Shown: positions 38,550 to 47,778 of the stretch, one piece after another
Layout of the letters: each line of letters opens with the position of its first letter
How positions within the stretch are numbered: the stretch's first letter is position 1
Source: Dryocola sp. LX212
Lineage (GTDB): Bacteria; Pseudomonadota; Gammaproteobacteria; Enterobacterales; Enterobacteriaceae
Direction: 5' to 3'
Assembly: GCA_041504365.1 (NCBI GenBank)
Contig: CP167917.1
Coordinates: 992,001 to 1,056,000 of the forward strand
Length of the DNA stretch: 64,000 bases
Notes under the pieces: generated by a model
The model's database searches: none
What the model was told of the DNA's origin: nothing
The model's input: only the letters and a program-made list of their open reading frames with translations
Program-made: the position numbers and the translations under genes

Positions 38550-38582
38550 AAAATGCGGCCCCATCATGGGGCCGCATTTTTA
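38549..38582. terminator. Terminator between sbmA and the emrB-like gene
   Basis: AAATGCGGCCCC-ATCAT-GGGGCCGCATTT is a perfect 12-base stem with T and A runs, active both ways. It touches both stop codons and separates sbmA from yaiW transcription. Confidence 0.9.
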
Positions 38583-40115
38583 ATGTCCCGCCGAAGGCGC
38601 GCCCGGCGCGCCGGAGCGGACAAACGGCGGACGCGCAAACCAGATAACCAGGATTAGCGCCATAAATCCCCAGCCCAGAATCCAGAAATAATCGATGGTC
38701 GACATCATGTAGGCCTGCTGCTCGATGGTTTTATCGATAAACGCCATATGCTGCTGCGTAGCGCCTCCCATCTTCGCAACATAATCCACCGCCGCCGGGT
38801 TGTACTGTGACACGCTCTCCGTCAGGTTGGCATGGTGGAAGATCTCCCGGCGTGACCAGATCCACGTGGTCAGCGACGAGGCGAACGAGCCGCCCAGCAC
38901 GCGGAAGAACGTTGCCAGACCAGAACCTTCCGCCACTTCCGCCCCGTTCAGGTTCGACAGCACGATGGTGGTGATCGGCATAAAGAAGAACGCCACGCCA
39001 ATGCCCATAAACAGCTGCACCTCGGCGATGGTGCGGAAATCCACATTGGTATTGAATTGCGCGCGGATAAGACAGGACGCGCCCATCGTCAGGAATGACA
39101 GCGAAGCCAGAATACGCAGGTCAAACTTGGTCGCGTAGCGGCCAATTATCGGCGTCATGATGAGCGGCAACACGCCCATTGGCGCTGCCGCAAGCCCGGC
39201 CCAGATCGCCGTGTAGCCCATCTGCGTTTGCAGCCACTGCGGCAGAATAATGTTGATGGCAAAAAACGCCGCGTATCCCAGCGTCAGCGAGAGCGTGCCG
39301 ATGGCAAAGTTACGATCCTTGAACAGGCGCAGGTTTACAATCGGATGGCGCTCTCCCAGCTCCCAGATGACAAACGACACCAGTGATATCGCGGAAATCA
39401 CCGTCATGATGATGATGTGCGTTGAGGCAAACCAGTCCAGATCGTTGCCCTTGTCCAGCACGATTTGCAGCATACCAACCCCGAGCACCAGTAAACCGAT
39501 ACCGATGTAGTCGATAGGCGAGTGGGTGGTTGTTTCTTCGCGCGAGCGAAGCTGCGTCCAGACTACAATCGAGGCAAAAATGCCGATCGGCACGTTGATG
39601 TAGAAGATCCACGGCCAGGAATAGTTATCGGTGATCCAGCCGCCGGTGATTGGTCCGACGATGGGGGCGACCACGGTGACCATCGACAGCAGTGCCAGCG
39701 CCATGCTGCGCTTGCTGGAGGGGAAGATCACCAGCAGCAGCGTCTGGCACATCGGGAACATCGGCCCGGCAAAGAAGCCCTGCAGGGCGCGGAAGATAAT
39801 CAGCTCCGTCATGCTGTGGGCGAAGCCGCACAGGAACGAGGTGAGGGTGAACATCACCACCGAACCGATAAAAAGCTTCAGCTGCCCGAACCGGCGGGTA
39901 AACCAGCCGGTCAGCGGCAGGGCAATGGCGTTGCACACCGCGAAGGAGGTAATAACCCACGTTCCCTGGTCCGCACTAACGCCGAGGTTCCCGGCGATAG
40001 TCGGCAGCGCAACGTTTGCGATGGTGGAGTCCAGCACCTGCATGAATGTCGCCAGCGACAGCGCGAGCACCGCCAGCCACATATTGGGCGGCGTAAACGA
40101 GGCCTTATCTTGCAT
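38580..40115 (-). CDS. EmrB-like MFS multidrug efflux transporter (14 helices)
   Basis: 511 residues from ATG 40115 (MQDKASFTPPNMWLAVLAL), behind AGAGAG; the 34 upstream codons are rejected. DHA2 family: helix-1 motif FMQVLDSTIANVALPTIAG, motif A GWFTRRFGQLKLFIG and motif C VTVVAPIVGPITGGWI. Forms, with the EmrA-like adaptor encoded 10 bases upstream and a TolC-type channel, a tripartite drug exporter driven by proton flow. E. coli emrAB is at another locus, so this is probably a second EmrAB-type pump. Confidence 0.93.
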   Translation of the reverse strand: MQDKASFTPPNMWLAVLALSLATFMQVLDSTIANVALPTIAGNLGVSADQGTWVITSFAVCNAIALPLTGWFTRRFGQLKLFIGSVVMFTLTSFLCGFAHSMTELIIFRALQGFFAGPMFPMCQTLLLVIFPSSKRSMALALLSMVTVVAPIVGPITGGWITDNYSWPWIFYINVPIGIFASIVVWTQLRSREETTTHSPIDYIGIGLLVLGVGMLQIVLDKGNDLDWFASTHIIIMTVISAISLVSFVIWELGERHPIVNLRLFKDRNFAIGTLSLTLGYAAFFAINIILPQWLQTQMGYTAIWAGLAAAPMGVLPLIMTPIIGRYATKFDLRILASLSFLTMGASCLIRAQFNTNVDFRTIAEVQLFMGIGVAFFFMPITTIVLSNLNGAEVAEGSGLATFFRVLGGSFASSLTTWIWSRREIFHHANLTESVSQYNPAAVDYVAKMGGATQQHMAFIDKTIEQQAYMMSTIDYFWILGWGFMALILVIWFARPPFVRSGAPGAPSAGH

Positions 40116-40125
40116 AACGTCTCTC

Positions 40126-41304
40126 TTAACGGCTGCCCGCGGCGACCGTTTTGCTGTTGTCATGAAGGATTTTAGCCACCAGTTTGTCCGCCTCGGCCAG
40201 CGGGTTTTGATACACATCCGTGGTGAAACGAGGGGCGCTAACGGTTTGCTGCGGCAGCAGATGGCCGCCGTCGTCGCGGATATCCACGCTGACGTTCATC
40301 GACAGGCCAACGCGCAGTGGGTGTTTCTGCATGTCATGCGGATCCAGCGTGATGCGTACCGGCAGACGCTGAACAATCTTGATCCAGTTGCCGCTGGCGT
40401 TCTGGGCAGGCAGTAAAGAGAAGGCGCTGCCGGTACCGATGCCCAGGCTTTCGATGGTGCCGTGATATTCCACGTCGTCACCGTAAAGATCCGCGTTGAG
40501 CGTAACTTTTTGACCCAGACGCATGGTGCTCATCTGGCTCTCTTTGAAGTTGGCGTCCACCCAGACTTCGCTGAGCGGCACGATAGCCAGCAGCGTGGTG
40601 CCGGAATCCACACGCATCCCAAGCTGCACGGCGCGTTTGGCCACATAGCCGCTTACCGGCGCAACGATGGTGCTGCGGGCGTTGTCCAGGAAGCGCTGGC
40701 GCAGGGTGGCAACGGCGCTTTTAATTTCCGGATGGCTGTCGATAACGGTGTCATCAACCATTGCTGTATTGGTGCGTAGTGCTTCCTGCGCGGCGGCTAA
40801 ATCGCTTTGGGCGCTGGTTACCGCATCACGATAATGGGAAAGATCTTCCGCAGCGATTGCGCCAGTAGAGAAAATTTTCTGACGGCGGGTGTAGTCATTC
40901 TGCGCAGTTTGCAGGGCAACTTTTTTGGCCGCGACCTGAGCACGGTAGTTATCCGCCGTGCTGTAAAGCCCGCGAACCTGACGAACGGTGTTAGCCAGGT
41001 TGGCTTCTGCCTGTTGCAGAGCGATTTCGGTATCGCTCGGATCCAGCAGTACTAACGGTTGGCCTTTTTGGACGAAGTCGCCTTCATCCACTGTGACCTG
41101 GGTGACCGTGCCGCCAATCTGCGGCGTCAGCGTCACCTGGTTGCCGTTAACATAGGCATCGTCGGTAGATTCATAGAAGCGGGCGTAAAGCAGATACCAC
41201 GCGAGAATTCCCCCGGCGGCAAGCACCAGGATCAGAAACAGAATAATAAAGTTACGTTTGCGCTTGCTGCCGCGCTCAACGTGTTGGGCAGGTGTGGTTT
41301 CCAT
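40126..41304 (-). CDS. EmrA-like periplasmic adaptor (membrane fusion protein)
   Basis: 392 residues. N-terminal membrane helix (about 18-40), lipoyl half YVNGNQVTLTPQIGGTVTQV with VDEGDFVQKGQPLVLLD, a long coiled-coil hairpin (about 95-205), then the second lipoyl half STIVAPVSGYVAKRAVQLG and beta-barrel VWVDANFKESQMSTMRLGQ. HlyD/EmrA type, bridging the inner-membrane pump to an outer-membrane channel. Second gene of marR-emrA-emrB. Confidence 0.93.
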   Translation of the reverse strand: METTPAQHVERGSKRKRNFIILFLILVLAAGGILAWYLLYARFYESTDDAYVNGNQVTLTPQIGGTVTQVTVDEGDFVQKGQPLVLLDPSDTEIALQQAEANLANTVRQVRGLYSTADNYRAQVAAKKVALQTAQNDYTRRQKIFSTGAIAAEDLSHYRDAVTSAQSDLAAAQEALRTNTAMVDDTVIDSHPEIKSAVATLRQRFLDNARSTIVAPVSGYVAKRAVQLGMRVDSGTTLLAIVPLSEVWVDANFKESQMSTMRLGQKVTLNADLYGDDVEYHGTIESLGIGTGSAFSLLPAQNASGNWIKIVQRLPVRITLDPHDMQKHPLRVGLSMNVSVDIRDDGGHLLPQQTVSAPRFTTDVYQNPLAEADKLVAKILHDNSKTVAAGSR

Positions 41305-41328
41305 CTTGTGATGACCTTTATTGAAGAC

Positions 41329-41784
41329 TTAGCGATGTGGGGCAGTGATCTCGTCCGGCAGCATTTTTGTAATCAGCTCTACCAGTAAACGGGATTCATC
41401 GTGGGTGAGTCGGGCGGTGAGATCGCCGATGATTGAGGTCAGTGCCTCTTTCTCAAAGCGGTCGCAAAGGGCATGGCCTTTGTCAGTCAGGGCCAGAATG
41501 ACCTGACGTTTATCCTGCGGGTTCGGGGTGCGGGCAATCAGCTCTCGCTTCACCATACGGTCAACCATGCGGCTCATGGCACCGGCGTCCATCACCAGAT
41601 TTTTGCTGATTTCCACGGGGCTGATAAAGCCTTTATGGATACTGATAAGCACCTTGAACTGCGGGGCAGTGATATCCGCACCGGCAAAATACTGGTTAAT
41701 GAGCTGGTCTTTGAACTGGTTTGCGAGGTGGATAAGCAAACCGAGGTGGAGCTTGCTGCTGATAATACCCGGATGGTCGTTCAT
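41329..41784 (-). CDS. MarR-family regulator of the EmrAB-like pump
   Basis: 151 residues. Winged helix-turn-helix: TAPQFKVLISIHKGFISPVEISKNLVMDAGAMSRMVDRM, then wing region ELIARTPNPQDKRQVILALTDKG with the family's D-x-R. First gene of the marR-emrA-emrB operon (24 bases before emrA), the usual arrangement for a ligand-released repressor of a drug pump. It is not EmrR (MprA) itself, whose sequence differs. A perfect inverted repeat sits just upstream. Confidence 0.92.
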   Translation of the reverse strand: MNDHPGIISSKLHLGLLIHLANQFKDQLINQYFAGADITAPQFKVLISIHKGFISPVEISKNLVMDAGAMSRMVDRMVKRELIARTPNPQDKRQVILALTDKGHALCDRFEKEALTSIIGDLTARLTHDESRLLVELITKMLPDEITAPHR

Positions 41785-41790
41785 AATGAT

Positions 41791-41830
41791 TGCCTGGTCA
41801 GTAATTGCAGGTGAAACTACTGACCAGGCA
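41791..41830. promoter_or_regulatory. Candidate MarR operator upstream of marR-emrAB
   Basis: TGCCTGGTCAGTA (41791-41803) and TACTGACCAGGCA (41818-41830) are perfect 13-base inverted repeats separated by 14 bases, beginning 7 bases before the marR start. The symmetry suits a dimeric MarR regulator or two dimers. It could also fold as a hairpin in the leader RNA. Confidence 0.7.
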
Positions 41831-41921
41831 TCTATTTGTCAATCAGCGATTTTTACTACCGCACAGAGTGAAAAAATGGCAGGGTGGGAGCGTTTGATAA
41901 TTAAGAAGAAAAAAGGATGTC

Positions 41922-43031
41922 ATGACGGTAACAATTTTGAGAGCGCCGCGAGCCGCGATGGGCTTTAGTTTGTTGTCTATTCTGCTCCTCTCGGGCTGTA
42001 CCACAAAAACTGCCTCGCCCGTTTCCGAAACCGCAAAGCCGGTGGATGTGGAAACGGTGGTGAAGCAAAAGCTGCCGCCGGGCCAGAAGGATCGCAGCGC
42101 CTGGGCGAAGGAGTTAGCGACCGTCTTTAAGAGCCAGGATATCGCGCCAGGCGAGGAGAATATCTGCTCCGTGCTGGCGGTGGCGCAGCAGGAGTCCAAC
42201 CTGGTGGCAGACCCGGCAGTGCCGAATTTGAGCGCTATCGCCTGGAAAGAGATCGACCGTCGCGCCGAAAAAATGCATATCCCGGCGTTCCTGGTCCACA
42301 CCGCACTGAAGATTGAATCACCGAACGGCAAGAGCTACAGCGACAGGCTGGACAAGGTTAAAACTGAAGGCCAGCTGAGCGCGATTTTCGATGACTTCAT
42401 CGGCATGGTGCCGATGGGCCAGAAGCTGTTCGGCAACCTTAACCCGGTACACACCGGCGGGCCAATGCAGGTAAGCATTGCCTTTGCTGAGCAGCATACC
42501 AGCGGCTATCCGTGGAAGATGGAAGGCACGGTACGTCAGGAAGTCTTCACCCGCCGGGGCGGAATGTGGTTCGGTACCTATCATTTGCTGAATTACCCTG
42601 CGAATTACACCCGGCCTTTATACCGCTTCGCGGACTTCAACGCCGGGTGGTACGCCAGCCGCAACGCCGCCTTCCAGAATGCGGTAAGCAAGGCTACGGG
42701 AACGAAGCTGGCGCTGGACGGGGATCTTATTCTCTATAATACCGACAAAGCGGGCAGTACCGAGCTGGCGGTAAGAAAGCTGGCGGGCAAGCTGGATATG
42801 AGCGACAGCCAGATCCACCGCGCGCTACAAAAAGGCGACAGCATCGACTTCGAGAAAACAGATCTCTACGAGCAGGTTTACGCGCTGGCGGAAAAGAAAG
42901 CCGGCAAGAAGTTACCGCGTGAAATGCTGCCGGGCATCACGCTTGAAAGCCCGAAAATTACCCGTAATTTAACGACTGCATGGTTTGCAAAACGAGTAGA
43001 TGAGAGGCGTGCGGCTTGTATGAAGAGGTAA
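41922..43031 (+). CDS. yaiW: YaiW outer-membrane lipoprotein
   Basis: 369 residues; E. coli YaiW is 364. Signal peptide with lipobox LLSGC (Cys26). DUF1615 protein with many Trp/Tyr-rich stretches such as GGMWFGTYHLLNYPANYTRPLYRFADFNAGWYASR. In E. coli it is a surface-exposed lipoprotein that aids SbmA-dependent uptake of proline-rich peptides. Here it is separated from sbmA by 3.4 kb and must have its own promoter. ATG 41922 follows AAGGATG. Confidence 0.94.
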   Translation: MTVTILRAPRAAMGFSLLSILLLSGCTTKTASPVSETAKPVDVETVVKQKLPPGQKDRSAWAKELATVFKSQDIAPGEENICSVLAVAQQESNLVADPAVPNLSAIAWKEIDRRAEKMHIPAFLVHTALKIESPNGKSYSDRLDKVKTEGQLSAIFDDFIGMVPMGQKLFGNLNPVHTGGPMQVSIAFAEQHTSGYPWKMEGTVRQEVFTRRGGMWFGTYHLLNYPANYTRPLYRFADFNAGWYASRNAAFQNAVSKATGTKLALDGDLILYNTDKAGSTELAVRKLAGKLDMSDSQIHRALQKGDSIDFEKTDLYEQVYALAEKKAGKKLPREMLPGITLESPKITRNLTTAWFAKRVDERRAACMKR

Positions 43032-43034
43032 AAA

Positions 43035-43162
43035 TTGGTGGATGACGCTGTCGCAGGTCGGATAAGCGGAGCGCCATCCGACAAAAAACTCGGTGGTTGA
43101 CGCCGTGCTTATCCTCTTACAAATCGAAACGTAGGCCGGAAAGGCGCAGCGTCACCCGGCAT
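43035..43162. repeat. BIME cluster between yaiW and yaiY
   Basis: Three or four REP-like units: GTGGATGACGCTGTCGCAGGTC, GGATAAGCGGAGCGCCATCCGAC, a diverged one TTGACGCCGTGCTTATCC, and GTAGGCCGGAAAGGCGCAGCGTC. They lie between convergent stops. Confidence 0.8.
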
Positions 43163-43488
43163 TAATACTCATGCCGGTGGTGATACTTCACCATCAGGGC
43201 TATCAGGCCGAGAAACGCGCAGCCCAGCAGGAACGGCACCAGGCCAAACACGGTGCTCACGGCGAGGCCCATCTCGATACGCGGGCGGGTTGCGTCGTTG
43301 CCCTGAGCCAGGTGTTCAAGTACGCCGGGCGCATGTACCAGTAAGTTAAGGATCTGGCTACCGACCCAGAAGCAGAACAGAATGAATACCGCATAGGCGA
43401 TATTGCTCAGGGTAGCGCCACCAGTCCTGGATGAAGAAACGGTAATCGTTGTAAGGACAACGTGTTTCGACAAGGTAATTTCAGTCAT
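43162..43488 (-). CDS. yaiY: YaiY inner-membrane protein
   Basis: 108 residues from ATG 43488 behind GGGAGG; seven extra upstream codons are rejected. Two membrane helices (about 31-52, 77-100). Matches E. coli YaiY (102): NIAYAVFILFCFWVGSQILN, LLVHAPGVLEHL, GLVPFLLGC. Function unknown (DUF2755). Conserved place between yaiW and yaiZ. Confidence 0.92.
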   Translation of the reverse strand: MTEITLSKHVVLTTITVSSSRTGGATLSNIAYAVFILFCFWVGSQILNLLVHAPGVLEHLAQGNDATRPRIEMGLAVSTVFGLVPFLLGCAFLGLIALMVKYHHRHEY

Positions 43489-43757
43489 AGAGACCTCCCA
43501 TGTAACCATACCGCCAATCAGGTTTCCGCCCGATAATTACAGCAAGTGTGGCAGGTCATAAGGTTTGTCAATATCAGATTGTTGGTAATTTCAGCGCCGG
43601 AATCTTCCTGGATGCGCAATTTTTGCGTAATATCACAATTTTGTAACTTAAATGAAATTTTCGTAACATAATCACGATTGACGTCTATAAACGAGCGGTT
43701 TCCCGGTGGCGGCTATGCGACAATGCCGCTACTGAATGACGGCGGGCGAATAACACC

Positions 43758-43988
43758 ATGAAGGCGAAAACACTGAGTCAAAAAATGCGGCGTGACTGGC
43801 ACTATTACGCCGTGGCGATCGGGCTGATTTTCATCTTAAACGGGGTGATTGGTCTGCTCGGTTTCAAAACCGAAGGCTGGCAGAACTACGCGGTGGGGCT
43901 TGTCACCTGGATAATCTGCTTCTGGCTGGCGAGCTTTATCATTCGCCGTCGCCCGGAGCCAGAGGAGCCGGGGACGGCTGAAGAGTAG
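43758..43988 (+). CDS. yaiZ: YaiZ inner-membrane protein
   Basis: 76 residues with two membrane helices (about 17-37, 42-65). Closely matches E. coli YaiZ (70): RRDWHYYAVAIGLIFILNG, VGLVTWIICFWLASFIIRRR. Function unknown (DUF2754). The stop codon lies 3 bases from that of convergent ddlA; no terminator is visible between them. A 270-base upstream gap, AT-rich, probably holds divergent promoters for yaiY and yaiZ. Confidence 0.92.
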   Translation: MKAKTLSQKMRRDWHYYAVAIGLIFILNGVIGLLGFKTEGWQNYAVGLVTWIICFWLASFIIRRRPEPEEPGTAEE

Positions 43989-43991
43989 CAT

Positions 43992-45092
43992 TTAGTGGCT
44001 AATTGAGCTTTTCAACTGGGCGTCCTGCCGGTGGCGCTCAAGCGCCAGCTCAATCAGCTGGGTGATAAGCGACTGATAATCCAGGCCGCTGGCCTGCCAG
44101 AGTTTTGGATACATACTGATATTGGTGAAGCCGGGCAGCGTGTTGATTTCGTTAATAATCACCTCGCCGTCTTCCGTCAGGAAGACATCCACACGCGCCA
44201 TGCCGCTGCACTCCAGCGCCTGGTAGGCCTGCACGGCAATTCCACGAATTTTATCGTTAATCTCTGCGGGCAGTGACGCCGGTACAACGACCTGCGCGCC
44301 CTTATCGTCAATGTATTTGGTGTCGTAAGAATAGAAGTCGCTGCTGACTACCACTTCGCCACAGGTGCTGGCCTGCGGGTCATCGTTGCCCAGCACGGCA
44401 CATTCTATTTCGCGGCCTTTGATGCCGGTTTCCACCACCACCTTATGATCGAATTCGAAAGCCAGCGCCACGGCAGCTTCATACTGTTGCGCGTTGTTGA
44501 TCTTGCTCACCCCTACAGAAGATCCCTGGTTCGCCGGTTTGATAAACAGAGGGAGGCCCAGCTTCTGCTCTATTTCGGCAAAGCTGATGTTGCTGCGGCT
44601 GGCGCGGGTGAGGGTGACAAACGGCGCGACGTTCAGCCCCGCATCGCGCAGCAGGCGTTTGGTGACGTCTTTATCCATGCTTACCGCAGAGCCCAGCACG
44701 CCGGAGCCCACAAACGGCAGGTTTGCCATGCGCAGCATGCCCTGCAGGGAGCCATCTTCGCCCAGCGTGCCGTGCACGATAGGGAAAATCACATCCACCT
44801 GCGGGAGCTGCTGCGCGGAGCCGGAGTCAATCAGCTGGTCCCGCTTCTGGCCCGGAACCAGTGCAACATTTTTCTCGGAGCGGTTCAGGGCAATAAGCGC
44901 CGGGTTCTGCGCGTTGATCAGATAGCCGGAGGCGTCGTTAACGTGCCACTGGCCCTGTTTGTCGATGCCGAGCAGCACGACCTCAAACTTCGCCTTATCA
45001 ATGGCGTCGACGATATTTTTTGCCGACTGCAGCGACACCTCGTGTTCCGCCGACCTGCCACCAAACACGATACCAACCCGCAGTTTAGCCAT
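43992..45092 (-). CDS. ddlA: D-alanine--D-alanine ligase A
   Basis: 366 residues from ATG 45092 ([22 protein letters not shown]); E. coli DdlA is 364. ATP-grasp enzyme: the serine loop [12 protein letters not shown]-binding [14 protein letters not shown], and metal ligands in [23 protein letters not shown]. Makes the D-Ala-D-Ala dipeptide for peptidoglycan precursors in the cytoplasm. The four codons upstream (MGLG) are an alternative start. Divergent from an extensin-fold protein gene. Confidence 0.97.
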   Translation of the reverse strand: MAKLRVGIVFGGRSAEHEVSLQSAKNIVDAIDKAKFEVVLLGIDKQGQWHVNDASGYLINAQNPALIALNRSEKNVALVPGQKRDQLIDSGSAQQLPQVDVIFPIVHGTLGEDGSLQGMLRMANLPFVGSGVLGSAVSMDKDVTKRLLRDAGLNVAPFVTLTRASRSNISFAEIEQKLGLPLFIKPANQGSSVGVSKINNAQQYEAAVALAFEFDHKVVVETGIKGREIECAVLGNDDPQASTCGEVVVSSDFYSYDTKYIDDKGAQVVVPASLPAEINDKIRGIAVQAYQALECSGMARVDVFLTEDGEVIINEINTLPGFTNISMYPKLWQASGLDYQSLITQLIELALERHRQDAQLKSSISH

Positions 45093-45226
45093 GCCCAACC
45101 CCATCCTTAATCATTACGAAGGGGGACAACATACCACGCTCATAACGCGGATTCATGTGCTTCGTGGCGGCTGAAAACGTCCTGACTTCTATACTGATTA
45201 TTCCGTAATCAATAAAGGGCCGGGGA

Positions 45227-45931
45227 ATGGCAAAAGGAGTAAAAATGCTGATTGGTTTCACCGTGACGGCGCTGGCGGGGCTGTGGCTTTATGAGCGACT
45301 GCCCGCCCAGTACAACCCTTTTGCTCCGCTTTCTATTGATGACCCGCCGACGCTGGTCACCCGCTACAAGCTGCGCCAGATGGCGAATCATCCCCAAACC
45401 TGCCTGGCGCTACTGGAACAGGCGGCGGAGCGGCAGCAGCTGCGCTTTCGACCGGTGCCGAACACCGAGGGCACCTGCCCGCTTACCGATGTGGTCAGGG
45501 TGCAGAGCTTCGGGGAGATTTCATTGAGCAGCAGCTTTCTGGCGAGCTGCCCGCTGGCGCTCAGCGCCACCATGTTTATCCATCAGCGTGCGGCCCCGCT
45601 CGCAAAAACAACTTTTGGCAGTCCGCTAACCCGCGTGAACCATCTTGGCAGCTATGCCTGCCGTAACATCTACAATCGTAAAGATGCAAGGCTCAGCGAG
45701 CATGCCACGGCCGATGCGCTGGATATTAGCGGCTTCGGGTTTGCCAATAAGCAGCAGGTGAGCGTGGTGAAAGGCTGGCAGGCCAGCGGCAGGGGCAGGG
45801 GCAGTGAGTATTTGCACACGGCTTTTGACGCTGCCTGCCCGTTCTTCGGCAACTCGCTGGGACCGGAGTACAACGCGGCGCACGCCAACCATTTCCATCT
45901 GGGCATGCGCGGCTACGGTCTGTGTCGATGA
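45227..45931 (+). CDS. Extensin-like domain protein, probable periplasmic peptidase fold
   Basis: 234 residues. N-terminal hydrophobic helix (about 6-22) as signal or anchor. The C-terminal part matches the extensin-like domain (PF06904), related to M15/LAS peptidases: SYACRNIY, LSEHATADALDISGF (H, D) and HANHFHLGMRGYGLC (H). These could bind zinc and cleave peptide bonds in the cell wall. ATG 45245, six codons in, has a strong AAAGGAG and may be the real start. Neighbour ddlA makes a substrate precursor for the wall, though they are divergent. Not in the E. coli interval. Confidence 0.82.
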   Translation: MAKGVKMLIGFTVTALAGLWLYERLPAQYNPFAPLSIDDPPTLVTRYKLRQMANHPQTCLALLEQAAERQQLRFRPVPNTEGTCPLTDVVRVQSFGEISLSSSFLASCPLALSATMFIHQRAAPLAKTTFGSPLTRVNHLGSYACRNIYNRKDARLSEHATADALDISGFGFANKQQVSVVKGWQASGRGRGSEYLHTAFDAACPFFGNSLGPEYNAAHANHFHLGMRGYGLCR

Positions 45932-45999
45932 AATTAATTTGTATGATAAACTTAACGGCATCTCGCTTCTTTATTCACCCCACTGATTAAGCGCATCGT

Positions 46000-47226
46000 A
46001 TGGAATCCTGGAAGGTCAACATTATCTCGGTCTGGTTCGGCTGCTTCTTTACCGGCCTTGCCATCAGCCAAATTCTTCCGTTTTTGCCGCTCTACGTAGA
46101 ACAGCTGGGGGTCACGTCGCACCAGGCGCTGTCGATGTGGTCGGGGCTGACGTTCAGCGTGACCTTCCTGGTTTCCGCCATCGTTTCGCCGATGTGGGGC
46201 AGCCTCGCAGACCGCAAAGGCCGTAAGCTGATGCTGCTGCGTGCCTCCCTCGGTATGGCCGTGGCGATTCTTTTGCAGGCCTTTGCTACCAACGTCTGGC
46301 AGCTCTTTATTCTACGCGCGATGATGGGGCTGACCTCTGGCTACATTCCCAATGCTATGGCGCTGGTCGCTTCGCAGGTACCTCGTGAGCGCAGCGGCTG
46401 GGCAATCAGTACGCTCTCTACCGCGCAAATCAGCGGCGTCATAGTGGGGCCGCTGCTGGGTGGATATATGGCGGATACGCTGGGCCTGCGGATGGTATTT
46501 TTTGTTACGGCGGCGCTGCTGATGGTCAGTTTTACCGTGACGCTGCTGTTGATTAAAGAAGGCGTGCGCCCGAAAATCAGTAAGGCCGGGCGGCTGTCCG
46601 GGAAAGCGGTCTTTGCCACGCTGCCCTATCCCTGGCTGATGCTGAGCCTGTTTATTACTACGCTGGTCATTCAGCTCTGCAACGGCTCCATCGGCCCGAT
46701 TCTGGCGCTGTTTATTAAACATCTCTCGCCGGACAGTACCAATATCGCCTTTATCAGCGGTTTTATAGCGGCGGTGCCGGGGATCTCCGCGCTCTTTTCC
46801 GCCCCTAAATTAGGCAAGCTCGGCGACCGGATTGGTACCGCTCGCGTACTGATGGCGACGCTTATCATTGCCGTGGTGCTGTTCTTTGCCATGTCCTTTG
46901 TGACATCGCCAATTCAGCTTGCGGTCCTGCGCTTCCTGCTGGGCTTTGCCGACGGGGCAATGCTGCCCGCTGTGCAGACGCTGCTGGTCAAGTATTCCAG
47001 CGACCAGGTGACAGGACGCATATTTGGTTATAACCAGTCGTTTATGTATCTTGGCAACGTGGTAGGGCCGCTGCTGGGGGCGGGGGTGTCCGCCATGGCC
47101 GGTTTCCGCTGGGTATTTGCCGCCACCGCCGTGGTGGTACTGATCAATATTGTGCAGCTTGGCTTTGCTTTGCGCCGCAAACGCCAGAGAGACCAACGAT
47201 CAGACATTAAGAGAAGAGTTAATTAA
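46000..47226 (+). CDS. MdtG-like MFS efflux transporter
   Basis: 408 residues, 12 helices. Resembles E. coli MdtG (YceE): PFLPLYVEQLGVTSHQALSMWSG, GSLADRKGRKLMLLRASLGM (motif A), FISGFIAAVPGISALFSAPKLGKLGDRIG, FLLGFADGAMLPAVQTLLV. MdtG confers modest fosfomycin and deoxycholate resistance. Divergence and different location suggest a paralogue. ATG 46000 lacks a strong ribosome site. Followed by a 200-base gap before iraP. Confidence 0.88.
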   Translation: MESWKVNIISVWFGCFFTGLAISQILPFLPLYVEQLGVTSHQALSMWSGLTFSVTFLVSAIVSPMWGSLADRKGRKLMLLRASLGMAVAILLQAFATNVWQLFILRAMMGLTSGYIPNAMALVASQVPRERSGWAISTLSTAQISGVIVGPLLGGYMADTLGLRMVFFVTAALLMVSFTVTLLLIKEGVRPKISKAGRLSGKAVFATLPYPWLMLSLFITTLVIQLCNGSIGPILALFIKHLSPDSTNIAFISGFIAAVPGISALFSAPKLGKLGDRIGTARVLMATLIIAVVLFFAMSFVTSPIQLAVLRFLLGFADGAMLPAVQTLLVKYSSDQVTGRIFGYNQSFMYLGNVVGPLLGAGVSAMAGFRWVFAATAVVVLINIVQLGFALRRKRQRDQRSDIKRRVN

Positions 47227-47426
47227 TTTCTCCGCCATTTCATTATTTCTGAAAAGGAGATCAGAGATAATGAGATCGCATCGATATTTTATATATCGAC
47301 TGTTCGCATGTTTTTTTGCGCTTTCGCACAATCTTAACGTGTCATATGAAAATAATACTTCTGCCCACTAGGCAACTTCCAGAGGGAATGCTACCGTCTG
47401 CTTTCAACCTTTTAGGGATAATGGCA

Positions 47427-47687
47427 ATGAAAAATCTCATAGCTGAGCTACTGGTTAAACTCGCTGAAAAAGAAGAAGAGTCGAAGGAGTTTGTCGCACA
47501 AATTGAAGCGCTGGAAATCGTTGTGACGGCCCTGCTGCGCAGAATGGAACAAAGTGAGCAAAACGCCTTAATTACCAGTATTGAGGCTGCTATGCATGAC
47601 GCTCGCCCAAAGGGGGTTGTTACAACCCGTGATACTCAGCTCCTGCAACAATATTTAGAGAAGCTGCTCACCCATCCACGAAGCTGA
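47427..47687 (+). CDS. iraP: IraP, anti-adaptor that stabilises RpoS
   Basis: 86 residues from ATG 47427, exactly the E. coli length; upstream in-frame codons are rejected. Starts [20 protein letters not shown] and is largely coiled-coil. IraP binds the adaptor RssB and blocks ClpXP degradation of sigma-S, in E. coli during phosphate starvation. It lies just before phoA, as in E. coli, a PhoB-controlled neighbour. Confidence 0.94.
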   Translation: MKNLIAELLVKLAEKEEESKEFVAQIEALEIVVTALLRRMEQSEQNALITSIEAAMHDARPKGVVTTRDTQLLQQYLEKLLTHPRS

Positions 47688-47696
47688 AACCCGCCG

Positions 47697-47728
47697 CTGT
47701 CATTTAACTGTCATCAGAGATTTATATT
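47697..47728 (+). promoter_or_regulatory. Pho box and -10 of phoA
   Basis: CTGTCAT-TTAA-CTGTCAT (47697-47714) is a perfect Pho box. TATATT at 47723-47728 is the -10, giving a start about 45 bases before the phoA GTG. Spacing fits PhoB-activated promoters. It begins 9 bases after the iraP stop. Confidence 0.93.
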
Positions 47729-47778
47729 GTTGCTCTGTTTTTTATTTATGCCTGTAGTTTTTACACGGAGAAAATAAA

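Noticed and set aside
38580-41784. That the EmrAB-like cluster is the canonical emrRAB locus
   Set aside because: The MarR protein is clearly different from EmrR/MprA as remembered and its gene position is different, so a paralogous pump is more likely.
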